Source: Tubiluchus corallicola
Taxonomy: Eukaryota > Priapulida > Priapulimorpha > Priapulimorphida > Tubiluchidae
Length of the DNA: 55,105 bases
Direction: 5' to 3'
Assembly: GCA_030141605.1 (NCBI GenBank)
Contig: JAQGDQ010000779.1
Location: 41,354 to 96,458 of the forward strand
Positions within the stretch are counted from its first letter, which is position 1; every line of letters starts with the position of its first letter. A program made the position numbers and the translations under genes. Shown one piece after another: positions 1-8,416 of the stretch. The notes under the pieces are model-generated. The model was given only the letters and a program-made list of their open reading frames with translations, did not search any database and was not told the origin of the DNA.

Positions 1-71
1 TATATTTGTCATATCAGCACTTGATTCAAATGTTTTATAGTCTATAGATTCCTTTTCTTTATTATAAACAT

Positions 72-2654
72 TTACTTCTCCAATTGTTCTATTCTTTTAA
101 AAAGCTCCTCTGTTTTTGCCGATAGTTCTTGTATAGCTTTTATCATTGGGGCGATGAGTTGGTCGTAGGCAAAGCTCATTTCTTGATGGGTGATGTCGGG
201 GTTGTTCACCTCTGTATCTTTTACCCCCGAAAATTCCATCGGGTCTACGAGCTCTAACATTTCTTGGGCTATTATCCCCCTGTGCCAGCGTTTGCCTGCT
301 TTGCTTCCCTTGGCGTGTTCCTTATCATCGTACACACGTTCGCCTTTTTCATCTGTTTTGAATACTTCTCTTTCCTCTGTCTCTTCTACTCCTTCTCTTT
401 CTTCTCCTTTTACTTTTTCTTTTACCCAGTATCTATCTCTATTGTTGCCTCTCCATTTGCGGGTTTTTATCTGCTTTACAAAGTCCAGTCCCAGCTCATT
501 ATCGGCTATGTCTATCTTATCCCGCTCGTCGGAAGTTACCGCGTTACCACTGCCTAGTCTTACAGTAGTAGTAGAGGTTCCAAGCACCATAGTGTTAGTT
601 TCTGATACGTTTGCATTGTATCCCAGTGCGGTGGATTGGGATCCACTGGCTATTGCAAAGGTTCCCAGTGCGAAGGAATTGCTTTCACTGGATATTGAAT
701 TTTGTCCCAGTGCGGTGGAACTGCTTCCACTGGCTGTTGCTAAGCGTCCCAGTGCGATGGAATTGCTTTCACTGGCTTGCGCACTTCGTCCCAATGCGGT
801 GGAACTGCTTCCACTGGCTGTTGCGAAGTATCCCAGTGCGGTGGAAAATTCACCTTCGGCTTTTGCTCTGTCTCCCAGTGCGGTGGAACTATTTCCACCA
901 ATTATTTGTGCATTGGTGTTGTATCCTAGTGCGATGGAATTAATTCCGTCAGCTGTTGCACCGTTTCCCAGTGCGATGGAATAGGCTCCACTGGCTACTG
1001 AATTGTATCCCAGTGCGGTGGAACTGTCGACACTGGCTTGTGCTAAGCGTCCCAGTGCGGTGGAATTATTGCCATTGGCTTCTGCATTGTATCCCAGTGC
1101 GGTGGAATCTAAACCGTTGGCTTGTGCTAAGCGTCCCAGTGCGGTGGAATTATCGTTACGGGCTATTGCATCTTTTCCCAGTGCGGTGGAACTGTCGCCA
1201 CTGGCTTGTGTATCGCGTCCCAGTGCGGTGGAATTATCGCTACTGGCAGTTGCTCCATTCCCTAGTGCGATAGAATTGGAACCACTGGCAGTTGCAGATT
1301 GTCCCACTGCGGTGGATTTGAGTCCACTGGCGTCTGTGAGGTATCCCAGTGCGGTGGAAAAGTTCATACTGGCTATTGCTCTTCGTCCCAGTGCGGTGGA
1401 ACTGTCGTTACTGGCAGCTGCAAGGCTTCCCACTGCGGTAGAATTGATACCACTGGCGTCTGCACCATTTCCTATTTGCACCTGTTCGGTAGAACTACCC
1501 CTTGTGGCATCCCTCACTGCCTTACTGGTGGCTAAGGTGTTGCTGTCGTCAAGTGTGGGGCTGTCGCTCTTGGGTAGGTTATGCCCTGTTTCTTTGTTTA
1601 CGGCTATCAAACTCCCCGCCCCGTCTGTTTCCACGGTGCTATTGGGGTCAAGGGGTGGAAGCTCGCTTTCTACTGTTATTTTCGCGACAGTACATTTAAA
1701 GTATGCTTGTGTTACATTGTCTCCGCTGGCTTCTACGTAAAAGGATATGTTTTTATTAGGTGCAGTTACTCCATATTCAAAGGATCGCGACACATTGGCG
1801 TTTCCATCGTCTCCACCACCCGAACCCGTTATAAATATTGGTCTATCATCTATCAAGGCACTTGCTTCATCCCTTACCCGTAGAAACAAGTCTCTGTTTG
1901 CTCCGTCTTCATTTACAAAGGATACCTCGTAGCTAATCGTATAATTACCCGCTTCTTTCAGTATAAACTCATCATTGGTTGGGTCTGTTTCTAAAACATC
2001 TGTGTTTTCGCTTGGATTATCGGGGGTATCTATTAGGTTTATCAGCGTTTCTACTTGTGGCACTTCAAACTGTGCGGCTTGCTCCATCCCAGCCTTTACC
2101 TCCTGTGCACTTTCAAGGGCTGTAATACGGCTCGAAAGCGTCTGGTCTTGTTCGTTCAATGTGTTAGTAGCCTTGCTTGTTGCCAGTATGTTGCTGTCAT
2201 CTTCCGCAGGGTCGTCTGTTTTAGCCGTTAATCCCACCAGCTCCCCATTGCTGTTGATGGCTGGCAGCTGTATGCGTGGGTCTTTTGTGGAGCTTATCTC
2301 CAAATTGCCGCCCAGTGTGCCGTCGGTAGCTGCTGTGTAGTCGGTGCGTGTTGGTTTGGTAGATCCGTCTAAGTAGAGCCTATCGTCTGCGGGTGTTTCT
2401 TTGAGCATCAAGGTTATAGGCAGTGTTATGTTAGTAGCCCCTTCGTAGATAGCTATCTTACCCCCTACATAGCATATACCGGGTGCTACATCGTAGTTGC
2501 CACCATTAGGCGTTACTTCCACGCCTCCCAGTATGCAGTCGTCAAGATTGTTGAGCAAGCCTTGTTCCAATGCTTTGTATAGTTCATCTTGTAGTTTTAT
2601 CCAGTCGTCGCCAAACCACCTACGTACACCTGTTTCTAAACTTTGTCTTTTCAT
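72..2654 (-). CDS. Phage tail fibre with YadA-like head repeats and C-terminal S74 chaperone domain
   Basis: An 860-residue receptor-binding fibre, last gene of the leftward operon. Residues 1-200 form a phage fibre base. About 225-330 resembles a C1q/TNF-like beta sandwich. About 395-700 is a long run of ~14-residue repeats around the motif STALG, the left-handed beta-roll repeat known from trimeric adhesin heads such as YadA. From residue 708 the sequence SDERDK opens a peptidase S74 intramolecular chaperone domain, which in this family trimerises the fibre and then cuts itself off at the SD serine. The end is a coiled coil. At DNA level the repeats give a recurring CCCAGTGCGGTGGAA block on the plus strand and many shadow frames. 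Family assignment is from motifs; the receptor is unknown. Confidence 0.85.
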   Translation of the reverse strand: MKRQSLETGVRRWFGDDWIKLQDELYKALEQGLLNNLDDCILGGVEVTPNGGNYDVAPGICYVGGKIAIYEGATNITLPITLMLKETPADDRLYLDGSTKPTRTDYTAATDGTLGGNLEISSTKDPRIQLPAINSNGELVGLTAKTDDPAEDDSNILATSKATNTLNEQDQTLSSRITALESAQEVKAGMEQAAQFEVPQVETLINLIDTPDNPSENTDVLETDPTNDEFILKEAGNYTISYEVSFVNEDGANRDLFLRVRDEASALIDDRPIFITGSGGGDDGNANVSRSFEYGVTAPNKNISFYVEASGDNVTQAYFKCTVAKITVESELPPLDPNSTVETDGAGSLIAVNKETGHNLPKSDSPTLDDSNTLATSKAVRDATRGSSTEQVQIGNGADASGINSTAVGSLAAASNDSSTALGRRAIASMNFSTALGYLTDASGLKSTAVGQSATASGSNSIALGNGATASSDNSTALGRDTQASGDSSTALGKDAIARNDNSTALGRLAQANGLDSTALGYNAEANGNNSTALGRLAQASVDSSTALGYNSVASGAYSIALGNGATADGINSIALGYNTNAQIIGGNSSTALGDRAKAEGEFSTALGYFATASGSSSTALGRSAQASESNSIALGRLATASGSSSTALGQNSISSESNSFALGTFAIASGSQSTALGYNANVSETNTMVLGTSTTTVRLGSGNAVTSDERDKIDIADNELGLDFVKQIKTRKWRGNNRDRYWVKEKVKGEEREGVEETEEREVFKTDEKGERVYDDKEHAKGSKAGKRWHRGIIAQEMLELVDPMEFSGVKDTEVNNPDITHQEMSFAYDQLIAPMIKAIQELSAKTEELFKRIEQLEK

Positions 2655-2686
2655 TTTGTTTGAATTTATTTATTATTTATTATTTA

Positions 2687-3262
2687 TTAATAATTAATTT
2701 CTACTATATAGTAGTTTTTCCCTGCTGGTCTATACCTTTCAATCCACGCCCGTATTTCTTCTTCTCGATCCGTTACAGCGGGGTCGTTGGGCAGAGCTAT
2801 GATAAACCTCTCGTTCACTTTGTCGCCTGCATTGGCTCCTATGTATATACCTGCTGTGCCGTTGCTGTCTTCATTTTCAAAACCTGCAAATACGGGTGTA
2901 GGCTCGTTGGCGCTTTCGCTCTCAAAGCCTGTGTATATCTTACTTTCTTGTCGTGCTATGTTGAGTATTCTTATGCGTCGTTGGGCAAAGTCAAAAAGGT
3001 CGTTCAAACTGTTTTGTAAACTAAACTGACTGCCGTTTACATTGGCACGGTAGCGTAGGTACTGCCTGCCCAGTGTAAAGTAGTATTCTTGGTTGGTTTG
3101 GATGTCGCCCGTAGGTTCAAAGTCTATAGCATAGGAATCTGCCCAGTAGGTGGTAAGCCCTTCGTTCAATCCTTCGGCCAAGTTGCCCAGTCGTTCACGG
3201 TTGAAGAGTAAGCCCAAGTATTCCCGTACATATTGCGGTATTTTGTAATTAAAAAATATCAT
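2687..3262 (-). CDS. Baseplate/tail protein, gpI-like position
   Basis: A 191-residue protein lying directly after baseplate J and before the fibre. That is where P2 gpI or Mu gp48-type proteins sit, connecting the baseplate to fibres. Its start overlaps the stop of the J gene by 4 bases, so the two are translationally coupled. The N-terminal half (residues ~10-60) is rich in aromatic and charged residues, and the middle contains phrases such as QEYYFTLGRQYLRYRAN. I see no diagnostic motif, so the role is inferred from gene order and size. It could instead be a Bacteroidota-specific baseplate component. Confidence 0.55.
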   Translation of the reverse strand: MIFFNYKIPQYVREYLGLLFNRERLGNLAEGLNEGLTTYWADSYAIDFEPTGDIQTNQEYYFTLGRQYLRYRANVNGSQFSLQNSLNDLFDFAQRRIRILNIARQESKIYTGFESESANEPTPVFAGFENEDSNGTAGIYIGANAGDKVNERFIIALPNDPAVTDREEEIRAWIERYRPAGKNYYIVEINY

Positions 3263-4116
3263 TCTTCTACTGTTTTATAAGCCCAGCTATCTATTAATGC
3301 CTGTGTACCCCCCGCGTAAGCAAAGTAGCCGGCAGCTGTCTTGTAGCTCGATTGTTTTATGATAATTTCATCTCCTATGGTTTCTACGATTATCAATATT
3401 TCGGGGATAAAGTCGGTAAATGAAAGAAAGCCCACTACGGCATCGTTTATCCCCTCTACTTCTCGCATAGCATCTATAAAGCTGTTTAGTAGGAAAGTAC
3501 CGCTAAAACTTTCTAAGGAGGTGTTGTCCTGCAAAAAGTCATCTAGTGCCGTTTTCAAGGCTGTTTTTATATTATCCAGTCCAAACTCGCCACGGTAGGT
3601 TATTGTAACTGTAGCATCTAGTAGGTCGGCTTGCTCGCTTCGCAGCAACCAGTCAGAACCTACAGGCAGCGTGTTGTCTAAATAAGCCTCGGCATTGGTT
3701 TTTTCTTGGTCTGTCAGTTTTACTATTTCGCCGTTTTCTATTTTAGCTGCTTTTACTAAGAAAAAGCCCGATTCTTGTTCTTCTACTGCAACACGTTTTA
3801 TTATTTTCTTGCTCTCGTCTATTGTCGCATAGCCAAATATACCTGTTTCACTGTCCCATTCCAGCACATCGCCATTTTGAAACTTTAATAGCGACTGTAT
3901 GGTTTGCAGCTTTGTACCGTATTGGTTGTTAAATAGTAGTGTTTCAATAGTTTGTAGCTCTACTTCTGTCAGTTGCTCAAAGCTATTGGTAGCCGATGCA
4001 AATGCATCAGCCAGTAGTTGGTAGATAGCCGTTGCCGATGTGCTGGTTAGTTCGGGTATCAACACTTGCAGCCTATCTATTATTACTTGTTTTATTTCTT
4101 CTTTTGTACGTGCCAT
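3259..4116 (-). CDS. Baseplate assembly protein J-like
   Basis: A 285-residue protein of the baseplate J (gpJ/Mu gp47) family, which forms the wedge that attaches fibres around the tail tip. Residues 1-90 carry the typical amphipathic start (IIDRLQVLIPEL followed by a helix with many Gln, Leu and Thr). The middle has the characteristic G(S/T)-rich beta region and an INDAVVGF-type segment before the C-terminus. Gene order (hub D, small protein, J, I-like, fibre) supports the call. The family is usually 280-380 residues, so it looks full length. The start ATG follows a T/A-rich stretch with no Shine-Dalgarno, usual for Bacteroidota. Confidence 0.75.
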   Translation of the reverse strand: MARTKEEIKQVIIDRLQVLIPELTSTSATAIYQLLADAFASATNSFEQLTEVELQTIETLLFNNQYGTKLQTIQSLLKFQNGDVLEWDSETGIFGYATIDESKKIIKRVAVEEQESGFFLVKAAKIENGEIVKLTDQEKTNAEAYLDNTLPVGSDWLLRSEQADLLDATVTITYRGEFGLDNIKTALKTALDDFLQDNTSLESFSGTFLLNSFIDAMREVEGINDAVVGFLSFTDFIPEILIIVETIGDEIIIKQSSYKTAAGYFAYAGGTQALIDSWAYKTVEE

Positions 4117-4126
4117 AATTTATTTT

Positions 4127-4360
4127 TTAAAAAGGTTTGGTGGCCAAGGTATTAGGCTCATTATTTAGTACTTTCAAGTTTATTTTACTCAATTCATCCT
4201 TGGACGGTTCAAATTGCAGTTTTTGTCCTTCGTTTAAATCGGCTGGCAACTGCGTTAAATTGTTATTTAAATGATGTTTAAATATTTGCAATTCATTACC
4301 ATAGGCTAATATGGTAGCATCTATCATACTTTGCCTTTTACTCACTATTTGTGTTTCCAT
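4127..4360 (-). CDS. Small hypothetical baseplate-operon protein
   Basis: A 77-residue protein between tail hub D and baseplate J. It overlaps the 3' end of the hub gene by 23 bases and stops 10 bases before J, so it is embedded in the leftward operon. The sequence is hydrophilic, with one predicted helix around residues 15-40 (ILAYGNELQIFKHHLNNN) and no membrane segment, cysteine motif or recognisable domain. In Mu-like and P2-like phages this place often holds a LysM-like or tail protein X homologue, but I do not see a LysM motif. I do not recognise the family. Confidence 0.6.
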   Translation of the reverse strand: METQIVSKRQSMIDATILAYGNELQIFKHHLNNNLTQLPADLNEGQKLQFEPSKDELSKINLKVLNNEPNTLATKPF

Positions 4361-5354
4361 TCTGTTCGTCTTTTTTCTCTTTTTTAATTAATATTCCCAA
4401 CTTCACTTTACGCCGAAACCCCGACCGTCCTAATGTAGTAGTTACTTGTTCTGCACGATACGTTCCTTCTCTATCTGGGTATTTTTCATCCACCACCTCT
4501 ACTGCCGCTCCGTGTTGTACAAAAGGTAGTAAAAAGCCTGTTATTGTACCGGTATAGCCTTCGTATTTCAAGCTGTCCAGTTTTGCCTCTGCGGTGTTTT
4601 TTAGTGTTTCCTTATCTGTTATATTATAGAAAAATAAGCTACGTTGCTCGCCATCTTTGTCGCCTACTTCTTCCTCTATGCGTTCGTTGTTTTTTAATAC
4701 GGCTGTGGCTTTTACTTTGAGTTTAATGTCATCTTCCGTTTGATATTTCAAGTCGTCCGTTACCGTGTTGTTACGTAGGTTGTAAGCTGCTTCGCCCCGT
4801 TGCTCTTTGTAGGCATAGTTTATAAAGAGCTGTGTGCCTTGGGTTATATAGGCCGATAAGCCGTATTTGTCTATAAATTCCTGCACGGTTTGAGCAGCCG
4901 ATACTTTGGTTATTACAAATTTTTCAAACTCTATTTCTGGTACTTCACCTATCAAGTCTATACCCGTGCCGTCCAGTGCGAAGTTCAGTATTTGGCTTAG
5001 CGTTGTGTTTTTAAAGCTTTTGTTCAATGTGTTTCTTCGCAGTAAATAGGTAGCATCTTCGCACTCTACCACAAGCGGAGTAGATAGGTTTATTTTTTTT
5101 ATATATCCTTGGAATTCCAGATTTTCCTCACCATTATAGCCCGCATATACCTTTACTTCATCGCCCACTTTAAACTCTTTAGCAAACTCTACCACTGTAT
5201 TATTGCCTTTTTGTTGCAGCCGTGCTGTGGTGGGGAGCTTTATTGTGCAAGTGTCTGCCAGTTGGTCGTGGCTAGATACAACTACTACCTCGTGTACCCT
5301 GTTCAGTTCAAAGTTGCCTATCTCCAGCCGTATGTTACATATAAAAGTGGCCAT
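4338..5354 (-). CDS. Tail hub protein, late control gpD-like
   Basis: A 338-residue protein of the gpD/gp27 hub family, which caps the tube and joins it to the central spike. Residues 1-95 form a beta-rich domain that opens with FELNRVHEVVVVSSHDQLADTCTIKLP. Around 115-170 lies the QTVQEFIDKYGLSAYI segment typical of the second domain of gpD-like hubs. The C-terminal ~40 residues (VEVVDEKYPDREGTYRAEQV) resemble the closing beta domain. The gene overlaps the previous gene by one base and the next by 23, consistent with coupled translation. Size and order (V, W-like, D, J) fit a contractile baseplate. Confidence 0.75.
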   Translation of the reverse strand: MATFICNIRLEIGNFELNRVHEVVVVSSHDQLADTCTIKLPTTARLQQKGNNTVVEFAKEFKVGDEVKVYAGYNGEENLEFQGYIKKINLSTPLVVECEDATYLLRRNTLNKSFKNTTLSQILNFALDGTGIDLIGEVPEIEFEKFVITKVSAAQTVQEFIDKYGLSAYITQGTQLFINYAYKEQRGEAAYNLRNNTVTDDLKYQTEDDIKLKVKATAVLKNNERIEEEVGDKDGEQRSLFFYNITDKETLKNTAEAKLDSLKYEGYTGTITGFLLPFVQHGAAVEVVDEKYPDREGTYRAEQVTTTLGRSGFRRKVKLGILIKKEKKDEQNGNTNSE

Positions 5355-5647
5355 TACTCGTAACTTGCATTTATCTCTACCTGACCTGTGGATGACACCG
5401 ACAGGTTTTTTATAGTCATACCGTCCCGTTCAAATTCTTTTCTTATAGCAAATTCAAGCCCCCCCTTATCGTTGTTAAGGTAGTCGTCTATACCCACCCC
5501 CACACGTGGAAAAGGGCGTATCTCCCCTTTGCGAGCAAGCAGTAAGAAGGCTTGATGCTGTGCCGTGCCATCCTTTACACTAAAATCCCCTTTGATTATC
5601 TCAAGGTCTGGGGTTTCTGTATTTATATCTACAAATAAGTCCTTCAT
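5354..5647 (-). CDS. Baseplate wedge protein W / gp25-like
   Basis: A 97-residue protein with the usual size and layout of the gpW/gp25 baseplate family, which initiates sheath polymerisation. The segment RKGEIRPFPRVGVGIDDYL in the middle corresponds to the conserved P-x-x-G-x-G turn of this family. A helix and a final beta pair (IKNLSVSSTGQVEINASYE) follow. It lies between spike V and hub D and overlaps the hub start by one base. The assignment rests on length, position and the turn motif rather than on strong similarity. Confidence 0.6.
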   Translation of the reverse strand: MKDLFVDINTETPDLEIIKGDFSVKDGTAQHQAFLLLARKGEIRPFPRVGVGIDDYLNNDKGGLEFAIRKEFERDGMTIKNLSVSSTGQVEINASYE

Positions 5648-5685
5648 AGTTATTAAATCTCTTATCTTATATTTTATTAAATCTC
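5648..5685 (-). repeat. A/T-rich intergenic leader repeat
   Basis: The short spacer between spike V and the W-like gene consists of imperfect copies of the string ATTAAATCTCTTATCTTAT. It is the complement of the purine-rich AAGAGATAAGAGAT repeats seen at 10,360-10,446 and near 15.2-15.4 kb. It may be a dispersed phage leader sequence. Confidence 0.5.
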
Positions 5686-6264
5686 TTAATGCTTTACATT
5701 TGTGTTCTCTATTTTCGAAAAATCTTCTTTTATATTCTCTTCATCTCTTATAATTGCCGTCATAAGTGCTTGATAACCTATTCCTCCATCTTGAGGAGTA
5801 ACAATCTCTGGGGTTGTTATAGCATCTTCTAAAGTGTCTACTCTGGCGGAGAGAACACCAAGCTGTGTTACCAGTTCTGGTGTAATAGTAAGCCCTCCAT
5901 TACTGCCTTCGTTCATTTGTATAGTTCCTTCCGCTGCGTTTATGGTTATGCCTTTCTTTTCTTTGGCTATTTTTACGCTGTCTATTTCGCTGTACATAGT
6001 TACGTATAGTTCCTCGCGTTGTCCATCTACCGGGGCTACCAGTACCCAACTATCAATGGCAGGGGTAATTACTATTCCGTTTGTGTTGTTGTCCACTGCT
6101 GCCCGTAGTCTTACGCCAAACAGTTCTATGTCGCTATCATCTACCACGTCTATGGTATCATCATCGTTTATTGCTATTACTTTGCAAGGGTAGCCCATAC
6201 GTGGTACTTGCCTTTGCGAAAAAATCTTAAACTGTTCTTGTAATTCTCTTGTGTTAGTTGCCAT
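5686..6264 (-). CDS. Baseplate assembly protein V / spike
   Basis: A 192-residue protein resembling gpV of P2/Mu, the central spike that punctures the outer membrane. Residues ~20-95 look like the OB-fold: YPCKVIAINDDDTIDVVDD, then FGVRLRA, then the DSWVLVAPVDGQ strand. Residues ~110-140 hold a short beta repeat (KGITINAAEGTIQMNEG) like the prism of spike proteins. The C-terminus (VLSARVDTLEDAI) is a short coiled coil. The start is preceded by the leader TTCATCTTTTAGTTTTTAAC, which recurs before the gene at 15,396. Its place upstream of the W-like and hub genes supports the call. Confidence 0.75.
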   Translation of the reverse strand: MATNTRELQEQFKIFSQRQVPRMGYPCKVIAINDDDTIDVVDDSDIELFGVRLRAAVDNNTNGIVITPAIDSWVLVAPVDGQREELYVTMYSEIDSVKIAKEKKGITINAAEGTIQMNEGSNGGLTITPELVTQLGVLSARVDTLEDAITTPEIVTPQDGGIGYQALMTAIIRDEENIKEDFSKIENTNVKH

Positions 6265-6323
6265 TTTATTAAAGTTAAAAGTTAAAAACTAAAAGATGAA
6301 GATAGTTTTTATCTATTATCTTA
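6265..6323 (-). repeat. Leader motif shared with 15.2-15.4 kb
   Basis: On the minus strand this spacer reads TTCATCTTTTAGTTTTTAAC followed by TTTTAACTTT and then the ATG of the spike gene. Nearly the same block precedes the plus-strand gene at 15,396. It is a repeated leader inside one phage, of unknown role. Confidence 0.5.
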
Positions 6324-7841
6324 TTAAATTTTATTCCTGCCTTTTGTAGCTCCCCCCATTACAGTAGTACCTATGATGCTTGATTTTATCTTGCGTTTCA
6401 ATATATATACAGCCCCTTCTACTGCGTCGGGGCCGTCGTCGTGGCTACGGCTTTTGGGTGATATGCTTTTAAATTGTTCTACCAGTCTTTGCATATGTGG
6501 GTTTTTCTTCTCTTTTTCGTTAAATATGAGTTTACCCGAGCTGTTGAGTGGTTCGAGGCTGCTTTCAATGCGAGCAAATTTATTAGGTTTTTTACGGGTA
6601 TCACCTGTTATATGTAGCGGTCTGTTTTGCTGTACCGATAGTTCGTAGACCTTGTCCTTGACCAAATCTTGCACAAAGTTTGTTTCCATATAAAAGTAGC
6701 AGGCTACACTTGGCGGTACTATATCTTCTATTTGGTACAGCCATTGCAGCATATTAGCCGTAGTGGTTTGTTCTAAGAAGGTTCTTATTACATAGTACTT
6801 GCCATCTTTATAGCCGACCAATACAGTGGCTTTGTAGTCGTTTGTTTTGCTTTCTTTAAAAGAGGGGTCGGTATAGCAGACAAGTGACTTAAAAGTTCTA
6901 AGTGGTGGGATATGCCCCCAATGAACATCTCTGAATACCAACCCTTCTTGTATTGGGTTGTTAAAATACTCTCTTTGTGCAGAAGCATAGCTTATTTTGG
7001 AGAGCATATAGTTAACGTGCGAAAGGCTATAACGCTCCTTCCACGTAGGCTGTCCTTTACTGTCCAGTATGTTTATTTTGTAATGCTTGTCGGCAAATTG
7101 CGTACTTTGTGCCACTACTCCGCTATCGCTTATGCGGTTGCCTGTTATTATAAATCGTTTTGCCCCTTTTACACTCATAGAGGGGAAGAGAGCATCGCTT
7201 ACCCATTTAAACTTTTTAATGCTACGGTCAGGATTGTAAAAGTCTTCGTCGTGGTCTATATCGTCTACCACTATATAGTTGGGTCGTGTCTCCTCGCTGC
7301 GTTTGCCTCGTGGGCTTTGTCCTGCACCAAAAGCATGAAAGGCGTTGCCTTTGTTGGTTGTAAAGTTGCCTGTTTCCCAACCCCTTATTCCTTTTTGTGG
7401 CCCATAGTCGTTGACGATACGCTGGTTGTCTTCTAGGTTTATCATCAGTGGAGTAAGCAAGTCCACAGCATTGTCATAACTATGGCTTGCCAGTATCATA
7501 TTGAGCTTTTCCTTTTTGCCAAACATAAGGTATATTGGCAGGAACAAGCTTGTAATTACGCTCTTGGCGTGTTCTCTCGCCACTTCTAAGGTGATGTATA
7601 GCTTTTTTTCTTCAAGTACTTTATTAATAAATCTTTTTTGGAAGAGTGCAAATTCTGCATCGCAGTAATTTGGAAAGTAAAATTTAAAGAATGTAAGAGG
7701 GTCTTTTTGTAGTTTTTTTATACGTGCCTCTTGTTCTTTTTTGCTTTCTACTGGTACAGGGGTGGCACGTAGTAGGTTACTGCGGTAGTCTACCCAGTCG
7801 TTTATAGCTTGCCGTTTTTGTGTAATTGTTTCTTTTATCAT
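6324..7841 (-). CDS. Terminase large subunit (Mu gp28-like)
   Basis: A 505-residue packaging motor. The Walker A-like loop is AREHAKSV (residues ~88-95), the variant common in Bacteroidota TerL proteins in place of G-x-x-G-x-GKS/T. Walker B is YIVVDDIDHDED (~189-200), with catalytic acidic residues after the hydrophobic strand. The C-terminal RNase-H-like nuclease begins at about 322 with CYTDPSFKESKTNDYKA and includes later acidic residues near DDGPDAVEG (~470). The protein hydrolyses ATP to thread DNA through the portal and cuts the packaged genome. The start overlaps the small subunit stop by 4 bases. It appears intact. Confidence 0.85.
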   Translation of the reverse strand: MIKETITQKRQAINDWVDYRSNLLRATPVPVESKKEQEARIKKLQKDPLTFFKFYFPNYCDAEFALFQKRFINKVLEEKKLYITLEVAREHAKSVITSLFLPIYLMFGKKEKLNMILASHSYDNAVDLLTPLMINLEDNQRIVNDYGPQKGIRGWETGNFTTNKGNAFHAFGAGQSPRGKRSEETRPNYIVVDDIDHDEDFYNPDRSIKKFKWVSDALFPSMSVKGAKRFIITGNRISDSGVVAQSTQFADKHYKINILDSKGQPTWKERYSLSHVNYMLSKISYASAQREYFNNPIQEGLVFRDVHWGHIPPLRTFKSLVCYTDPSFKESKTNDYKATVLVGYKDGKYYVIRTFLEQTTTANMLQWLYQIEDIVPPSVACYFYMETNFVQDLVKDKVYELSVQQNRPLHITGDTRKKPNKFARIESSLEPLNSSGKLIFNEKEKKNPHMQRLVEQFKSISPKSRSHDDGPDAVEGAVYILKRKIKSSIIGTTVMGGATKGRNKI

Positions 7842-8281
7842 TTTACAAGCGAGTTTAGGTAACTATCGGCATAGCTGCTTATCTCTTTAGCACTTTCCAA
7901 TTCTGCTTTACGCACATAGTCGCAAAAGCCAATCATCACATTTACTGCAGTTGTTACGTTTATTTCCCTTTCTAAGCGTTCAATGGCCGTAGTCAGTTTG
8001 CTTATGCTATCTATATCGCCCGTTTCTGCTTTGCCTTTTTTATCTATTTTTGCCAATAGGTCGTTTAGTAGGTTTTGCATACGTGCTATGTTTTCGGCTT
8101 TAGAGGTTACCATACCAGCCTTGAGCTGTCCCCAGCCTTCACCGCCTTTGTCTTTTGGTTTTACGTATCTGCTTACGGTGCTTTCTGCTAAGCCTGTTTG
8201 TGCTGCTATTTCTTTTTGTGTAATCCCGTTAAGGTATAATGTTTTGGCGTAATCTTTCTTGACTTGTGCTACTCGTTTCAT
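7838..8281 (-). CDS. Terminase small subunit-like, HTH DNA-binding protein
   Basis: A 147-residue protein, first gene of the leftward operon. Residues ~18-42 (LNGITQKEIAAQTGLAESTVSRYVK) form a clear helix-turn-helix. The rest is largely helical, with a likely oligomerisation helix (ISKLTTAIERLEREINVT). Its position four bases upstream of TerL matches the Mu gp27/DUF1804-type small subunit that recognises phage DNA for packaging. A transcription-factor role is an alternative. The ATG lies ~10 bases after the expected start of a TATTTTTG promoter, so the leader is very short. Confidence 0.7.
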   Translation of the reverse strand: MKRVAQVKKDYAKTLYLNGITQKEIAAQTGLAESTVSRYVKPKDKGGEGWGQLKAGMVTSKAENIARMQNLLNDLLAKIDKKGKAETGDIDSISKLTTAIERLEREINVTTAVNVMIGFCDYVRKAELESAKEISSYADSYLNSLVK

Positions 8282-8297
8282 AGCTTGCTTTTTGTGT

Positions 8298-8305
8298 CAA
8301 AAATA
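8298..8305 (-). promoter_or_regulatory. Leftward Bacteroidota-type promoter -7 box
   Basis: On the minus strand the bases read TATTTTTG, matching the Bacteroidota -7 consensus TAnnTTTG, about 17 bases before the ATG of the small terminase gene. The upstream -33 element is weak (a T-run without a clear TTTG). It would drive the terminase-baseplate-fibre operon. Confidence 0.5.
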
Positions 8306-8326
8306 GAATTAGCAGCTCGGTTTTAA

Positions 8327-8357
8327 AAATAGTATGTAGTTGAAGTACATACTATTT
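8327..8357. promoter_or_regulatory. Perfect palindrome, likely operator between divergent promoters
   Basis: Arms AAATAGTATGTA (8,327-8,338) and TACATACTATTT (8,346-8,357) are perfect reverse complements separated by the 7-base loop GTTGAAG. The right arm overlaps the -33 TTTG of the rightward promoter. Placement and symmetry suggest a binding site for a dimeric regulator controlling both late operons. A hairpin in the RNA is less likely, because the site lies upstream of the expected transcription start. Confidence 0.6.
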
Positions 8358-8386
8358 GCACAGGTTTTACCCATCCTCTATTTTTG
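8355..8386 (+). promoter_or_regulatory. Rightward Bacteroidota-type promoter
   Basis: TTTG at 8,355-8,358 and TATTTTTG at 8,379-8,386 are spaced by 20 bases, close to the TTTG-N19-TAnnTTTG consensus of Bacteroidota sigma factor promoters. Transcription would start near 8,393. That makes ATG 8,417, and not the in-frame TTG inside the -7 box, the credible start of the protease gene. Confidence 0.6.
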
Positions 8387-8416
8387 CAGCACGAAAACAA
8401 GCAGCTATTTAAGTTT

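Noticed and set aside
190-1740. Long plus-strand frames (264, 245, 110 and 105 codons) over the tail fibre
   Set aside because: They mirror the STALG repeat DNA of the minus-strand fibre; the composition is repetitive and there is no promoter or neighbouring gene on that strand.
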